Position numbers and translations under genes: made by a program
Notes under the pieces: model-generated
What the model saw: the letters and a program-made list of their open reading frames with translations, nothing else
What the model was told of the DNA's origin: nothing
Database searches by the model: none
In this document: piece after piece, positions 34,014 to 42,335 of the stretch
Layout of the letters: each line of letters begins with the position of its first letter
How positions within the stretch are numbered: position 1 is the first letter of the stretch
NCBI GenBank assembly: GCA_045539425.1
Contig: JAZQFH010000031.1
Span: forward strand, 124,001-188,000
Origin: RUG14871 sp045539425
Lineage (GTDB): Bacteria > Bacillota_I > Bacilli_A > Erysipelotrichales > Erysipelotrichaceae
Direction: 5' to 3'
Length of the DNA: 64,000 nucleotides

Positions 34014-35174
34014 TTATTGGAATGTCTCTTTCAGAACTTCTTCTGCCTGCGCCGCGTCTGCCTGGAAGCTGCCCTGAATGATCTCGTTCTGTCCGCCGCC
34101 GCGTCCGGAGAGTTTTGCATTCAGCTCCTTTGCGTATTCGCGAAGCGGAAGGCTCTTTGAAACGATAATGTATTCGATCTGCGTGTCAGTTTTGTTTAAG
34201 ATTGCTACCGTATCGATGTTTCTTTCATTCATCAGATCATTCGCATGCTTTCGGGCAATGTTTCTGTCAAAATGATCCAGCACCTCCAGATGGAATTTCT
34301 GATCCGGTTGTACGGATGCGCTCTTCTCTTTTAGGTAGCGGATCTTCATGTCCGTCAGCTCATAAGACATTTTCTTATTCTGCTCCAGAAGATTTAAGAC
34401 GTAGGAAGAGGTTTTCGTAACAGGGGAGGATAAGAGAGCGCTGATCTCCTTATTCTCGTTGAAAACGTCCCGGATCAGCTGATATGCCCGCTTTCCGGAT
34501 ACCATTTCAATCCTCACGCCGTCTTTGTGCTTTTCACAGGATAAGATCTTGACTAAACCGATTTCCCCGGTTGTTTTTAAATGCGTTCCGCAGCAGGCGC
34601 AGAGGTCCGCTTCCGGAATCTCAATCAGCCGGATCTGCCCGGACAACTCCTTTTTCGAACGGTAGGGAAGTTGTGCTGCCTCCTCATCTGTCGGATAGGA
34701 TTCCGTAATCGGCAAATTTCTGGTGATCAGCTCATTTGCCTTTTCTTCAATCTTCAGCGCGTCCGCATAACTCATCGGACCGTTGAAATCGATCTGGACG
34801 ACTTCTCCCATATGGAAGCCGACATTTTCATATCCGTATGCTTTGTGAATCAAGCCGGAGACCAGATGCTCTCCGCTGTGATTCTGCATGAAGTTAAAGC
34901 GTCTTTCAAAATCGATTTTGCAGAGCACCTCAGTCCCTGCGGGAATTTCCGCTCGGGTATAGTGTATGACCTGATTGTCACGCTCATGCGTGTCAAAGAC
35001 TTCGACATCGTTCAGATAACCGCAGTCACCCGGCTGCCCGCCGCCTTCCGGATAGAAGACGGTATTGTCGAGGATGATCTCATAGCGGTCTTTGACCTGT
35101 GTACAGGAAACGACCCTGCTTTTCAGGGTCGTCTGATAGGTGTTCTGATAATACTGCTGGTGAAAATCCGGCAT
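34014..35174 (-). CDS. Alanyl-tRNA editing protein (AlaX-L type)
   Basis: 386 residues. The AlaRS second-additional domain shows HSGEHL and CACCGTH, the zinc-binding pairs that hydrolyse Ser-tRNA(Ala) or Gly-tRNA(Ala). A DHHA1-like C-terminal domain (about 250-386, ending with the GRGGGQ block) binds tRNA; no aminoacylation domain is present. It is a free-standing proofreading factor. Its ATG lies three bases after the galK stop, so it is the last gene of the galM-galK transcript. Confidence 0.9.
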   Translation of the reverse strand: MPDFHQQYYQNTYQTTLKSRVVSCTQVKDRYEIILDNTVFYPEGGGQPGDCGYLNDVEVFDTHERDNQVIHYTRAEIPAGTEVLCKIDFERRFNFMQNHSGEHLVSGLIHKAYGYENVGFHMGEVVQIDFNGPMSYADALKIEEKANELITRNLPITESYPTDEEAAQLPYRSKKELSGQIRLIEIPEADLCACCGTHLKTTGEIGLVKILSCEKHKDGVRIEMVSGKRAYQLIRDVFNENKEISALLSSPVTKTSSYVLNLLEQNKKMSYELTDMKIRYLKEKSASVQPDQKFHLEVLDHFDRNIARKHANDLMNERNIDTVAILNKTDTQIEYIIVSKSLPLREYAKELNAKLSGRGGGQNEIIQGSFQADAAQAEEVLKETFQ

Positions 35175-35177
35175 TTT

Positions 35178-36455
35178 TTAGAGTACCTCAGTTGTCGGCA
35201 GATTGCGGATCTTCAGGACATGGCAGCTGTTTTCACCGAAGACCTTTTCGATGTCTTTCTTATATGTGGCAACATAGTCGTCATCAACGAATGCCTGAAT
35301 GGTACCGGAGAATCCTCCGCCATGGACTCTGCATACGCCGTGATTTCCCAGGGAACGCTCGGAAAGGGCGAGGGCGAGGGAGACCGACTGGTTGTTGTAA
35401 TCCGAATTGGCATAAACGTTCTGCAGGTATTTATAGGAAGAGTTTCCGCTGGCTTCAATGACTTTCTTGAATGCTTCGTAATCTCTTTCTTTAAGTGCTT
35501 TTAATAACTGCTGAACGCGTTTCTGCTCGTTGAACAGATGAATCGCACGCAGGACGCTTCTGTCTCCGAGTGCGCTGCGTACTTCATTGATGTGATCGTA
35601 GAATTCATCTTCGTCGACTTCGCGCAATACATCCTTGTGGAAGAAGCTGGCAACTGCCTTCATTTCACGCGGAACCGCCGCATATTCATCGGTTAAATCG
35701 GCGTGGGATCCCTTGGTATCCACAATGCAGAGAGATGCATGGAAGTCGGAGAAATCGACATCCACTTTCTCCACGATCGGATGATCGTTGTCCTTGAAAT
35801 CAATCGTGACAAGTCCGCCGACAGAGCAGGCGCACTGGTCCATTAAACCGCACGGTTTTCCGAAGAAGACGTTTTCCGCATACTGTCCGACTTTCGCAAG
35901 AGTCACCGTATCGATCGTGTTATTGTTGTATAAGCCGGAGATGATGGTTCCGATTAAGATCTCGAAACAGGCGGAAGAGGACATGCCGCTGCCAATTAGA
36001 ACATCACTGGTCACATAGGCATCAAAACCGCCGATGTGATAGCCGAGTTCCTTCAGGCGATAAAGTACGCCTTTAATGATGGCAACGCTGCTGCCTTCTT
36101 CACTGTCTGCTTTTTCCAGAGTTTCGGTGTCGATGCAATCATACGTGGTGCCGTCACTTGTGACGCGAATATAGCGCTCTTTTTTTGACGCAAAGGCAAT
36201 TGCGTCCAGGTTGATGCTTGCCGCAACCACATTGCCTCTCTGATGGTCGGTGTGATTTCCGCAGACTTCCGTACGTCCGCTGCTGGAATAAATATGAACG
36301 TCATCTTCCGTGCCATAAAGAGCACAGTACGCATCTAACGCTTTCAGATAGCGCGCATACTGATAGTCGAGTAGGGATTCATCTTCATAGAGAAGAAGGT
36401 ATTTATTGTCACATTCTCTGTGAGTGAAACTGTTTCTGATTTCATTGATCTTCAT
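35178..36455 (-). CDS. galK: Galactokinase
   Basis: 425 residues, GHMP kinase. RTEVCGNHTDHQRG is the galactose-binding signature, GSGMSSSACFE the ATP-binding loop, and GGGFSGTIQAF the third motif. It phosphorylates alpha-D-galactose at C1 in the cytosol. It overlaps galM by 14 bases and uses a GAGGT site within galM. Galactose could come from the GH42 and GH36 enzymes in the window. galT and galE are not present here. Confidence 0.95.
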   Translation of the reverse strand: MKINEIRNSFTHRECDNKYLLLYEDESLLDYQYARYLKALDAYCALYGTEDDVHIYSSSGRTEVCGNHTDHQRGNVVAASINLDAIAFASKKERYIRVTSDGTTYDCIDTETLEKADSEEGSSVAIIKGVLYRLKELGYHIGGFDAYVTSDVLIGSGMSSSACFEILIGTIISGLYNNNTIDTVTLAKVGQYAENVFFGKPCGLMDQCACSVGGLVTIDFKDNDHPIVEKVDVDFSDFHASLCIVDTKGSHADLTDEYAAVPREMKAVASFFHKDVLREVDEDEFYDHINEVRSALGDRSVLRAIHLFNEQKRVQQLLKALKERDYEAFKKVIEASGNSSYKYLQNVYANSDYNNQSVSLALALSERSLGNHGVCRVHGGGFSGTIQAFVDDDYVATYKKDIEKVFGENSCHVLKIRNLPTTEVL

Positions 36456-37461
36456 TTTTCTTTACCTCAAATCTGAATTCGGTCACTGCCTGATACATTT
36501 CATCCGCATGAAGCAGTGTAGGGGATTCCTCTTCCAGATGAATGGAATCCGGAAGGTAGGATGTTTCGATGCAGACGGCATCACGGAAACGGTTCTGCTT
36601 GCCGCGCTTGCCTTTTCTGCCGTCAAGATAGTTCGCGGTATAGATCTGCGTTGCCGGAAGCGAAGTGCTCACGATCAGCGTGAGATCTTCCTCTTCGTTC
36701 TGTAATGACACCTGATCTTTTGTACTGTTGAACAGATAGACGTGGTCGATGCCGTTGCCGAGTCTGAGATCTTCATCCTCTGCCTTAAGCGCATCGTCGA
36801 TTGGCTTATATTCCCTGAAGTCAAACGGTGTTCCCGCAACATCACGCCACTCTCCCGTAAAGATGCCGAACTGATCGGATCTGCCGTACTGATTGGAATG
36901 AACCTTCAGCTTGTGGCTGCCGATATAGGACGGCTCTCCGCTCAGATTGAAGTAGGAGTGATTCGTCATGTTGATCAGAGTGTCCTGATCGGTGGTTGCC
37001 TTATAGGTGCAGATCAGGCGGTTCTCGTTCAGTTCATAAGTGACATAGGCATCCAGATTGCCGGGATAGCCTTCCTCCTTGTCCTTGCTGAAGTAGTGGA
37101 AGCGGACGGAATCGTTAACGATGGCAAAGCTGAAGATGCGTCCGTTAAACCCCGTGATTCCGCCGTGATTGCAGTTCGGGCCGTTATTGATCGGAAGCTG
37201 GTAACGGATTCCATTGATCGTAAACGTTCCTTCCCGGATCCTGTTTGCAGTTCTTCCAATCACAGCACCGAGGTACAGATCGTTTGGCTGATACTCTTCG
37301 ATCGTGTCATATCCGAGAACGACATCACGTTCACTGCCGTCTTGCATCTTCACAAAAAGCTGCATGATGGTGCAGCCGTAGTTGGAACAGACTAAACGCA
37401 GAAAATCGTTTTCGATCTCCAGAATGGCAATATCATTATTCCGCTGTAATATTTTACCCAT
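36442..37461 (-). CDS. galM: Aldose 1-epimerase (mutarotase)
   Basis: 339 residues. GRTANRI, NHSYFNLSG (catalytic His), GNGIDHVY and ETSYLPDS (catalytic Glu region) are the GalM blocks. It converts beta- to alpha-galactose, the form used by GalK, encoded directly downstream with a 14-base overlap. No ribosome site lies before the ATG; a perfect TATAAT ends six bases upstream, so the transcript probably starts at or next to the A of the start codon. Confidence 0.94.
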   Translation of the reverse strand: MGKILQRNNDIAILEIENDFLRLVCSNYGCTIMQLFVKMQDGSERDVVLGYDTIEEYQPNDLYLGAVIGRTANRIREGTFTINGIRYQLPINNGPNCNHGGITGFNGRIFSFAIVNDSVRFHYFSKDKEEGYPGNLDAYVTYELNENRLICTYKATTDQDTLINMTNHSYFNLSGEPSYIGSHKLKVHSNQYGRSDQFGIFTGEWRDVAGTPFDFREYKPIDDALKAEDEDLRLGNGIDHVYLFNSTKDQVSLQNEEEDLTLIVSTSLPATQIYTANYLDGRKGKRGKQNRFRDAVCIETSYLPDSIHLEEESPTLLHADEMYQAVTEFRFEVKKNEDQ

Positions 37462-37467
37462 ATGAAA

Positions 37468-37473
37468 ATTATA
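37468..37473 (-). promoter_or_regulatory. -10 box of galM, leaderless geometry
   Basis: TATAAT on the minus strand, six bases before the galM ATG. I find no convincing -35 box at 16-18 bases, so an activator may be needed. Confidence 0.55.
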
Positions 37474-37502
37474 CTATAGTTTTGCAGGGATTACCGAATG
37501 AT

Positions 37503-37532
37503 TTGGGAATACTTTTTGAGGCATGATATAAT
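37503..37532 (+). promoter_or_regulatory. Promoter of the 196-aa membrane protein gene
   Basis: TTGGGA (37503-37508), 18-base spacer and TATAAT (37527-37532) with a TG two bases upstream (extended -10). Confidence 0.6.
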
Positions 37533-37553
37533 GCAGTTAGCGAGGAATCCAAT

Positions 37554-38144
37554 ATGCATCAGAAGCAATATCAGTTTATCTCTCATTTATCCTGGGGCTT
37601 TCTGCTCCTGTTACTCAATGTCAATATTTCCGGCTTCGATCTGGTGCCGGAATGGCCGGGTTACGTGCTCTTTCTGATTGCAATCAACCGCTATGGCGAG
37701 GAAAAGATGAAACATGTCAGGCTTCTGACGATCGTACTCGCGGTGGTGTCTTTTGCCGGGTGGGTGATGGGGCTGTTGCGCATTTCACATTCCTTTGAAA
37801 TGCTGGAGATGCTGGAGATTACCGTGGATGTCGCCAATGTCTACCTGCTTTATCAGATACTGGAGGAAGCCATTGAGATTTCGGAGTATCATAACAGTTC
37901 CCAAACCAAGAATCTCATCAACTGCCACCGCGTGAATATCCTCTGTGAAGTGCTTCTGATTCTGAGCGATCTGATCGGCATTTTCACAAAGAAATCCTTC
38001 CCGCTGATCATCTCTCTCTGCGTCTCGGCCGGATCGATTGCCTCCATGCTGAATGTGAGGGCGATGACGATTCTGGAAACGGAACTCTTGCAGACGATGA
38101 ATCCAGATGATGCCAGAGCAGCACGTGAGACACCGTTCTTTTAG
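37554..38144 (+). CDS. Hypothetical multi-pass membrane protein, 196 aa
   Basis: Unrecognised. About five membrane helices (roughly 10-28, 33-47, 55-75, 85-108, 130-165 as one or two) with short loops and a cytosolic tail rich in Ala/Asp/Arg. GCGAGGA lies before the start. It is a single gene with its own promoter between divergent galM and the OtnK-type kinase. No neighbour suggests a role. Confidence 0.72.
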   Translation: MHQKQYQFISHLSWGFLLLLLNVNISGFDLVPEWPGYVLFLIAINRYGEEKMKHVRLLTIVLAVVSFAGWVMGLLRISHSFEMLEMLEITVDVANVYLLYQILEEAIEISEYHNSSQTKNLINCHRVNILCEVLLILSDLIGIFTKKSFPLIISLCVSAGSIASMLNVRAMTILETELLQTMNPDDARAARETPFF

Positions 38145-38194
38145 ACGGATTCCATGTAACCGCTCTCTTTTGGCGGAAGTGAAAAAATGATGGG

Positions 38195-38227
38195 GAAATA
38201 GCCGTTTCAGGCTGTTTTCTTTTTTAT
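38195..38227 (+). terminator. Terminator after the membrane protein gene
   Basis: AAATAGCC/GGCTGTTT stem with one G-U pair, loop GTTTCA, long T-rich tail. Confidence 0.7.
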
Positions 38228-38264
38228 TATTTCTGTTATACTGAAGCCGAAAGGAGGGAAGAAT

Positions 38265-39686
38265 ATGAATTTATCCTATGCCCAATTGAACCATCAAGCG
38301 CATGCGGATCTCTGTGTTGATAAGCTTCTGCATGAAGCACGTGAGAGCTGCGATACGAAATTTGTGATTTTAGATGATGATCCGACCGGTGTACAGACGA
38401 TTCATGACCTTTATGTTTATACGGACTGTGAGGTCACCACACTGATCGATGCCTTTGAAGACGGGAACCCGGGCTTCTTCCTTCTGACGAATTCCCGGGC
38501 ATTTACACAGGAAGAAACCATTGCGTACCATAAAAAACTGACGGAAAACGTTTCTCTTGCCGCAAAAGCGACGGGAAAGAGTTACCTGTATGTATCAAGA
38601 GGAGACTCCACGCTGCGGGGGCATTATCCTTTGGAACCGCAGATTCTAAAGGAAGGCTTGGAAAAAGACGGCGTAATCATTGACGGCGAAATTCTCTATC
38701 CGTTCTTTCTGGAAGGGGGACGCTTTACTGTCGATGATGTGCACTATGTCAAAAACGGAGACGTTCTGATTCCGGCTGCCCAGACGGAATTTGCGCTTGA
38801 TAAAACCTTCGGCTACACGCATTCCGACTTAAAGGAATATATTGAAGAAAAAACGGAAGGAACGACGAAAAGTACGGATGTTCTCTCCGTTCCGCTGGAT
38901 CTTTTACATAACGGAAAGATCGATGAGATCAGCGAACTGCTTCTGCATGCGGAAAAAGGAGTGAAGATCGTCGTCAACAGCATCGACTATTTCGATGTCA
39001 AAGTGTTCTGCATCGCCCTCTACAAGGCACTGAAAGCAGGGAAGCATTTTGTCTTCCGTACTGCCGCAAGCTTTGTGAAGGGGTTGCTGGATGTGAGCGA
39101 CCGTCCGTATCTTTCGCGCAGCGAAATGGTTCAGGAAGACTCTGAAAACGGAGGGGTGATCGTTGTCGGCTCCCATACCCAGAAGACGACGCGTCAGCTG
39201 GAAAATCTTCTGACTCTGGAGGATACGGTGGGAATTGCATTCCGCTCTTCCAGTATTCTGGAAGGGGAGGAAGCTTTCTATGATGAAGTAAGACGTTGCG
39301 TCAGGCTGGAAGAGGAAATCATCCGGCAGGGGAAAAATGCCGTGTGTTATACGGAGAGAGTTCTCCTACAGCAGGCAGGCGACAGTAAAGAAGAAGCACT
39401 GCTCAGAAGCGTTAAGATTTCCGATGGCGTCATGCATTTAGTAAAAGACTTGAATGTAACGCCGGCGTTTGTGGTTGCCAAAGGCGGCATTACCTCATCG
39501 GATGTGGGAGTGAAGGCGCTGAACGTGAAAAAGGCTCTGGTACTCGGGCAGATCCTGCCGGGAATCCCGGTATGGAAAACCGGAGAAGAGAGCCGTTTCC
39601 CAAGGATTCCGTATGTGATCTTCCCGGGAAATGTCGGTGAAGCGGAAAGCCTCAAAGAGGTTGTGAACATCCTGACAGACAAATAA
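38265..39686 (+). CDS. OtnK-type four-carbon acid sugar kinase family protein
   Basis: 473 residues. The N-terminal DUF1537 domain has LDDDPTGVQT and SRGDSTLRGH; the C-terminal nucleotide-binding domain has KGGITSSDV. Characterised members phosphorylate 3-oxo-tetronates or other four-carbon sugar acids. The usual partners (OtnC aldolase, OtnI, a PdxA2-type dehydrogenase) are absent nearby, so the substrate is open. GAAAGGAGGG precedes the start, and a perfect palindromic terminator follows. Confidence 0.88.
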   Translation: MNLSYAQLNHQAHADLCVDKLLHEARESCDTKFVILDDDPTGVQTIHDLYVYTDCEVTTLIDAFEDGNPGFFLLTNSRAFTQEETIAYHKKLTENVSLAAKATGKSYLYVSRGDSTLRGHYPLEPQILKEGLEKDGVIIDGEILYPFFLEGGRFTVDDVHYVKNGDVLIPAAQTEFALDKTFGYTHSDLKEYIEEKTEGTTKSTDVLSVPLDLLHNGKIDEISELLLHAEKGVKIVVNSIDYFDVKVFCIALYKALKAGKHFVFRTAASFVKGLLDVSDRPYLSRSEMVQEDSENGGVIVVGSHTQKTTRQLENLLTLEDTVGIAFRSSSILEGEEAFYDEVRRCVRLEEEIIRQGKNAVCYTERVLLQQAGDSKEEALLRSVKISDGVMHLVKDLNVTPAFVVAKGGITSSDVGVKALNVKKALVLGQILPGIPVWKTGEESRFPRIPYVIFPGNVGEAESLKEVVNILTDK

Positions 39687-39690
39687 ACAT

Positions 39691-39719
39691 AAAAAAGTTT
39701 CCCGCGGGAAACTTTTTTT
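39691..39719. terminator. Bidirectional palindromic terminator
   Basis: Nearly perfect palindrome AAAAAAGTTTCCCG/CGGGAAACTTTTTT serving the OtnK-type gene and the convergent lacI-type gene. Confidence 0.9.
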
Positions 39720-40730
39720 CTATCTGTCAGTGGATTCGCGCTCAATCACGGAGCACTGTAAAACGGTCCGCTTTTCCACCGGTTCCTTCCGTATGAGCTG
39801 CAGCAGCTTCTCCGCTGCCTGTTTTCCGATCTCCGTTGGGTAACGCTCAATTGTGGAAAGGGGAGGCGTACAGATGCGGGACTGGAACTGATTGTCAAAT
39901 CCGAAGACCATGACATCTTCCGGAACTCTTTTATTCGCTCTGCGCAGTGCGGTGAGGGCACCGATTGCCTGATTGTCGCTTGTGCAGATCAAACCATCCA
40001 TGTCCGGATGATTCAGAAGATACTGGTACACTTCTGTTTCGGCATTGATCAGAGAAGAGCCGGCATCCAGCTGTATGATCGTGGATGCGTCCGCCAACAG
40101 ATGATGTGCATGCATCGCGTCTAGATACGGCTGCTTCCGGTAGGTCGGAATATAGGTTGCCAGAAAACTGGAGACAAAGGCGATATGGCTGCATCCTTTT
40201 TTGATCAGGGATTCCGTGGCGGAATAGATACCGGTGTAAATGTCGCTTGTGACATAGGGAAGATCCATGTTGTTCAGCGGCGTTCTGTCAATTAACACGA
40301 CGGGGATGTCTCTGGACAGGATATCCCTCTCAATCATTTTCATGCAGGAAATCACCAGGATCCCGTCAACCCGCATGCTGTCAAGCTTGCGGAAATAGCG
40401 GAGCTCTTTTTCCGGTGAGTTATCCGTGTTGCAGATAAAAAGGGAATAATCCATTAAGTCACAGTACTGCTCCGCACTGACGGCAATCGATGAGAAAAAG
40501 TCGTTGCTCATATTCGGAAGAATAAGGCCGATGGTATGAGAAGAGGAGGACTTTAAGGAACGTGCGGCGTTATTGGAAACATACCCGTACTGCTCGATCA
40601 CTTCCCGTACTCTTTTCTCCGTTTCCTCGGAGTATCTTCCTTTTCTGTTCAGAACATGCGAAACCGTGGCAGTGGAGACACCGCTCAGGCGCGCAATATC
40701 GTGAATGGAGAGGGACTTCTTGTTTTTCAT
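39720..40730 (-). CDS. LacI-family transcriptional regulator
   Basis: 336 residues. LacI helix-turn-helix SIHDIARLSGVSTATVSHVLN at the N terminus, then the sugar-binding effector domain starting at TIGLILPNMSNDFF and ending CSVIEREST. It probably represses the divergent PTS operon, whose promoter carries GGTTAAACGAGTAACC. The start at 40730 is chosen because TATAAT ends six bases before it, placing the ATG at 40763 outside the transcript; no ribosome site is seen, so the mRNA appears leaderless. Confidence 0.93.
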   Translation of the reverse strand: MKNKKSLSIHDIARLSGVSTATVSHVLNRKGRYSEETEKRVREVIEQYGYVSNNAARSLKSSSSHTIGLILPNMSNDFFSSIAVSAEQYCDLMDYSLFICNTDNSPEKELRYFRKLDSMRVDGILVISCMKMIERDILSRDIPVVLIDRTPLNNMDLPYVTSDIYTGIYSATESLIKKGCSHIAFVSSFLATYIPTYRKQPYLDAMHAHHLLADASTIIQLDAGSSLINAETEVYQYLLNHPDMDGLICTSDNQAIGALTALRRANKRVPEDVMVFGFDNQFQSRICTPPLSTIERYPTEIGKQAAEKLLQLIRKEPVEKRTVLQCSVIERESTDR

Positions 40731-40736
40731 AGTTCC

Positions 40737-40765
40737 ATTATACGTTTTACCTTGGTATAACACAA
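40737..40765 (-). promoter_or_regulatory. Promoter of the lacI-type gene
   Basis: Minus strand: TTGTGT (40760-40765), 17-base spacer and TATAAT (40737-40742), six bases before the ATG. The imperfect palindrome CCTTG(n8)CAAGG at 40750-40767 overlaps the -35 box and may be an operator. Confidence 0.6.
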
Positions 40766-40824
40766 GGAAAAAAGGTTAAAAACTAGTTAAATGATTAAAC
40801 GATTAACTTTTTCTTGAAAACCTA

Positions 40825-40877
40825 TTTACAAGGCAAAAACAGCGTGCTATAGTGGTATCAAGGTTAAACGAGTAACC
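40825..40877 (+). promoter_or_regulatory. Promoter and LacI-type operator of the PTS EIIBC operon
   Basis: TTTACA (40825-40830), 17-base spacer and TATAGT (40848-40853). GGTTAAACGAGTAACC (40862-40877), a palindrome with a central CG typical of LacI-family sites, covers the predicted transcript start. A related site, GATTAAACGATTAAC, lies upstream at 40793-40807, which would allow looping. Confidence 0.75.
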
Positions 40878-40893
40878 AAAACAGGAGGTTAGA

Positions 40894-42258
40894 ATGGACT
40901 ATAAGAAAGTCGCTACGGAAATCGTAGAAAAAATCGGAGGAAAGGGAAACATTTCTTCTCTCACACATTGCATTACACGCGTTCGTTTCAAACTGAAAGA
41001 TGACTCCAAGGCTTCTGCTGCTGAAGTCAAGAAGATCAAGGGTGTCCTGAATGTTGTTGAACAGGGCGGTCAGTTCCAGGTAGTTATCGGCAATGAAGTC
41101 GAAGATGTCTTCAATGCTGTTCAGGATATTACGGGTATCGTCGGTTCCGCCATTGATGCGGTTGAAAAAGACGACCTCAAAGTCAAAGGAGAATTCATGG
41201 ATCAGGTCATCGATCTGGTTACCAATATCTTCACACCGATCCTTCCGGCACTGATCGGCGCCGGTATGATCCGTTCCGTCTTAATGCTTCTTACCAAGTT
41301 TGCGGGTCTTGCCACAGACAGCGGTACTTACATTGTCATCAATGAAATCTATAACGCGATCTTCAGCTTCCTGCCGATTTATCTGGCATACGCTGCAGCC
41401 GTGAAATGGAAAGCAAATCCGTATATCGCCGTTGCAATCGCTCTGACGATGTGCTCCTCCACGATTCAGGGTCTTGTCTTAGGCGATGGCTTAAAATTCA
41501 TGGGCATCCCGCTCAGCATGCAGAGGCAGGGTTATGGCTCCTCCGTTATTCCGATCATCGTTACGATCTGGTTCATGTCTTTAGTAGAAAAAACTGCGAC
41601 AAAGTTCATTCCGAAATATGCAAGATATGTCCTGGTTCCGTTATGCACACTGTTAATCACGGTTCCGGTCATGTTCCTTGTCATCGGCCCGATCACTTCC
41701 ACACTGCAGAGCTGGATGGGTGCGGCTTACACATGGCTATATAACCTGAATCCGACAGTCTGCGGCGTCATTCTCGGTGCTGCATGGCAGGTCCTGGTTG
41801 TCTTCGGCTTACACTGGGGTATCGTTCCGCTTGGAACACTGAATCTGGCTCAATATGGCAGAAACACGATCAATGCCGTCACGGGTCCTTCCAACTGGAC
41901 ACAGGCAGGTGCAGCTTTAGGTGTTGCCTTACGCACAAAGAATACGGAACTCAGAGAAACAGCATTATCCGCAGGTATCACAGGTGTCTTCGCCATCACG
42001 GAACCTGCAATCTATGGTGTGAACCTTCCGTTAAAGAAACCGTTCTACATTGCAGTGCTCTTCGCCGCAATCGCTGGCGGTATTGCCGGATTTGGTAATG
42101 CAGCAGCTCTGGCAGGCGGCCCGGTCGGAATTCTTTCCTTCCCGTTATTCATCGGAGAAGGCTTCGGCTACTTCGTTGTTGCCATGCTGGTAGCGTTATT
42201 CGGAACAGCGATTGCAGTTTACCTGTTCGGATACGATAAGAAATACGATCAGGAATAA
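40894..42258 (+). CDS. PTS EIIBC, glucose/beta-glucoside/sucrose superfamily
   Basis: 454 residues. An EIIB-1 domain (about 1-85) with the phosphorylated Cys26 in THCITRVRF is fused to an EIIC membrane domain with about ten helices; FGLHWGIVPL and ITEPAIYGVNLPLKKPF are family blocks. No EIIA domain is attached; the gene at 45247 supplies it. It imports and phosphorylates a sugar. AGGAGG lies six bases before the start, behind the LacI-type operator. Downstream genes point to an aldohexose such as allose, but this is inference. Confidence 0.94.
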   Translation: MDYKKVATEIVEKIGGKGNISSLTHCITRVRFKLKDDSKASAAEVKKIKGVLNVVEQGGQFQVVIGNEVEDVFNAVQDITGIVGSAIDAVEKDDLKVKGEFMDQVIDLVTNIFTPILPALIGAGMIRSVLMLLTKFAGLATDSGTYIVINEIYNAIFSFLPIYLAYAAAVKWKANPYIAVAIALTMCSSTIQGLVLGDGLKFMGIPLSMQRQGYGSSVIPIIVTIWFMSLVEKTATKFIPKYARYVLVPLCTLLITVPVMFLVIGPITSTLQSWMGAAYTWLYNLNPTVCGVILGAAWQVLVVFGLHWGIVPLGTLNLAQYGRNTINAVTGPSNWTQAGAALGVALRTKNTELRETALSAGITGVFAITEPAIYGVNLPLKKPFYIAVLFAAIAGGIAGFGNAAALAGGPVGILSFPLFIGEGFGYFVVAMLVALFGTAIAVYLFGYDKKYDQE

Positions 42259-42274
42259 ACCAAAAAGTAACCAG

Positions 42275-42307
42275 GCCGGCAGAATAATATCTTCTGCCGG
42301 CTTCTTC
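42275..42307 (+). terminator. Hairpin after EIIBC (weak terminator)
   Basis: 10-bp perfect stem GCCGGCAGAA/TTCTGCCGGC, but the tail is only TTCTTC, so read-through is likely. A TATAAT follows at 42311-42316. Confidence 0.65.
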
Positions 42308-42335
42308 ATGTATAATAAGAAATAGGAGAAATAAT

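Noticed and set aside
34581..35504. 307-codon open frame on the plus strand
   Set aside because: It is antisense to the tRNA-editing and galK genes, spans their junction and has no start signals.
37462..37480. Second -10 box (TATAGT) upstream of galM
   Set aside because: The perfect TATAAT next to the ATG is stronger, and neither has a clear -35. I kept only the nearer box.
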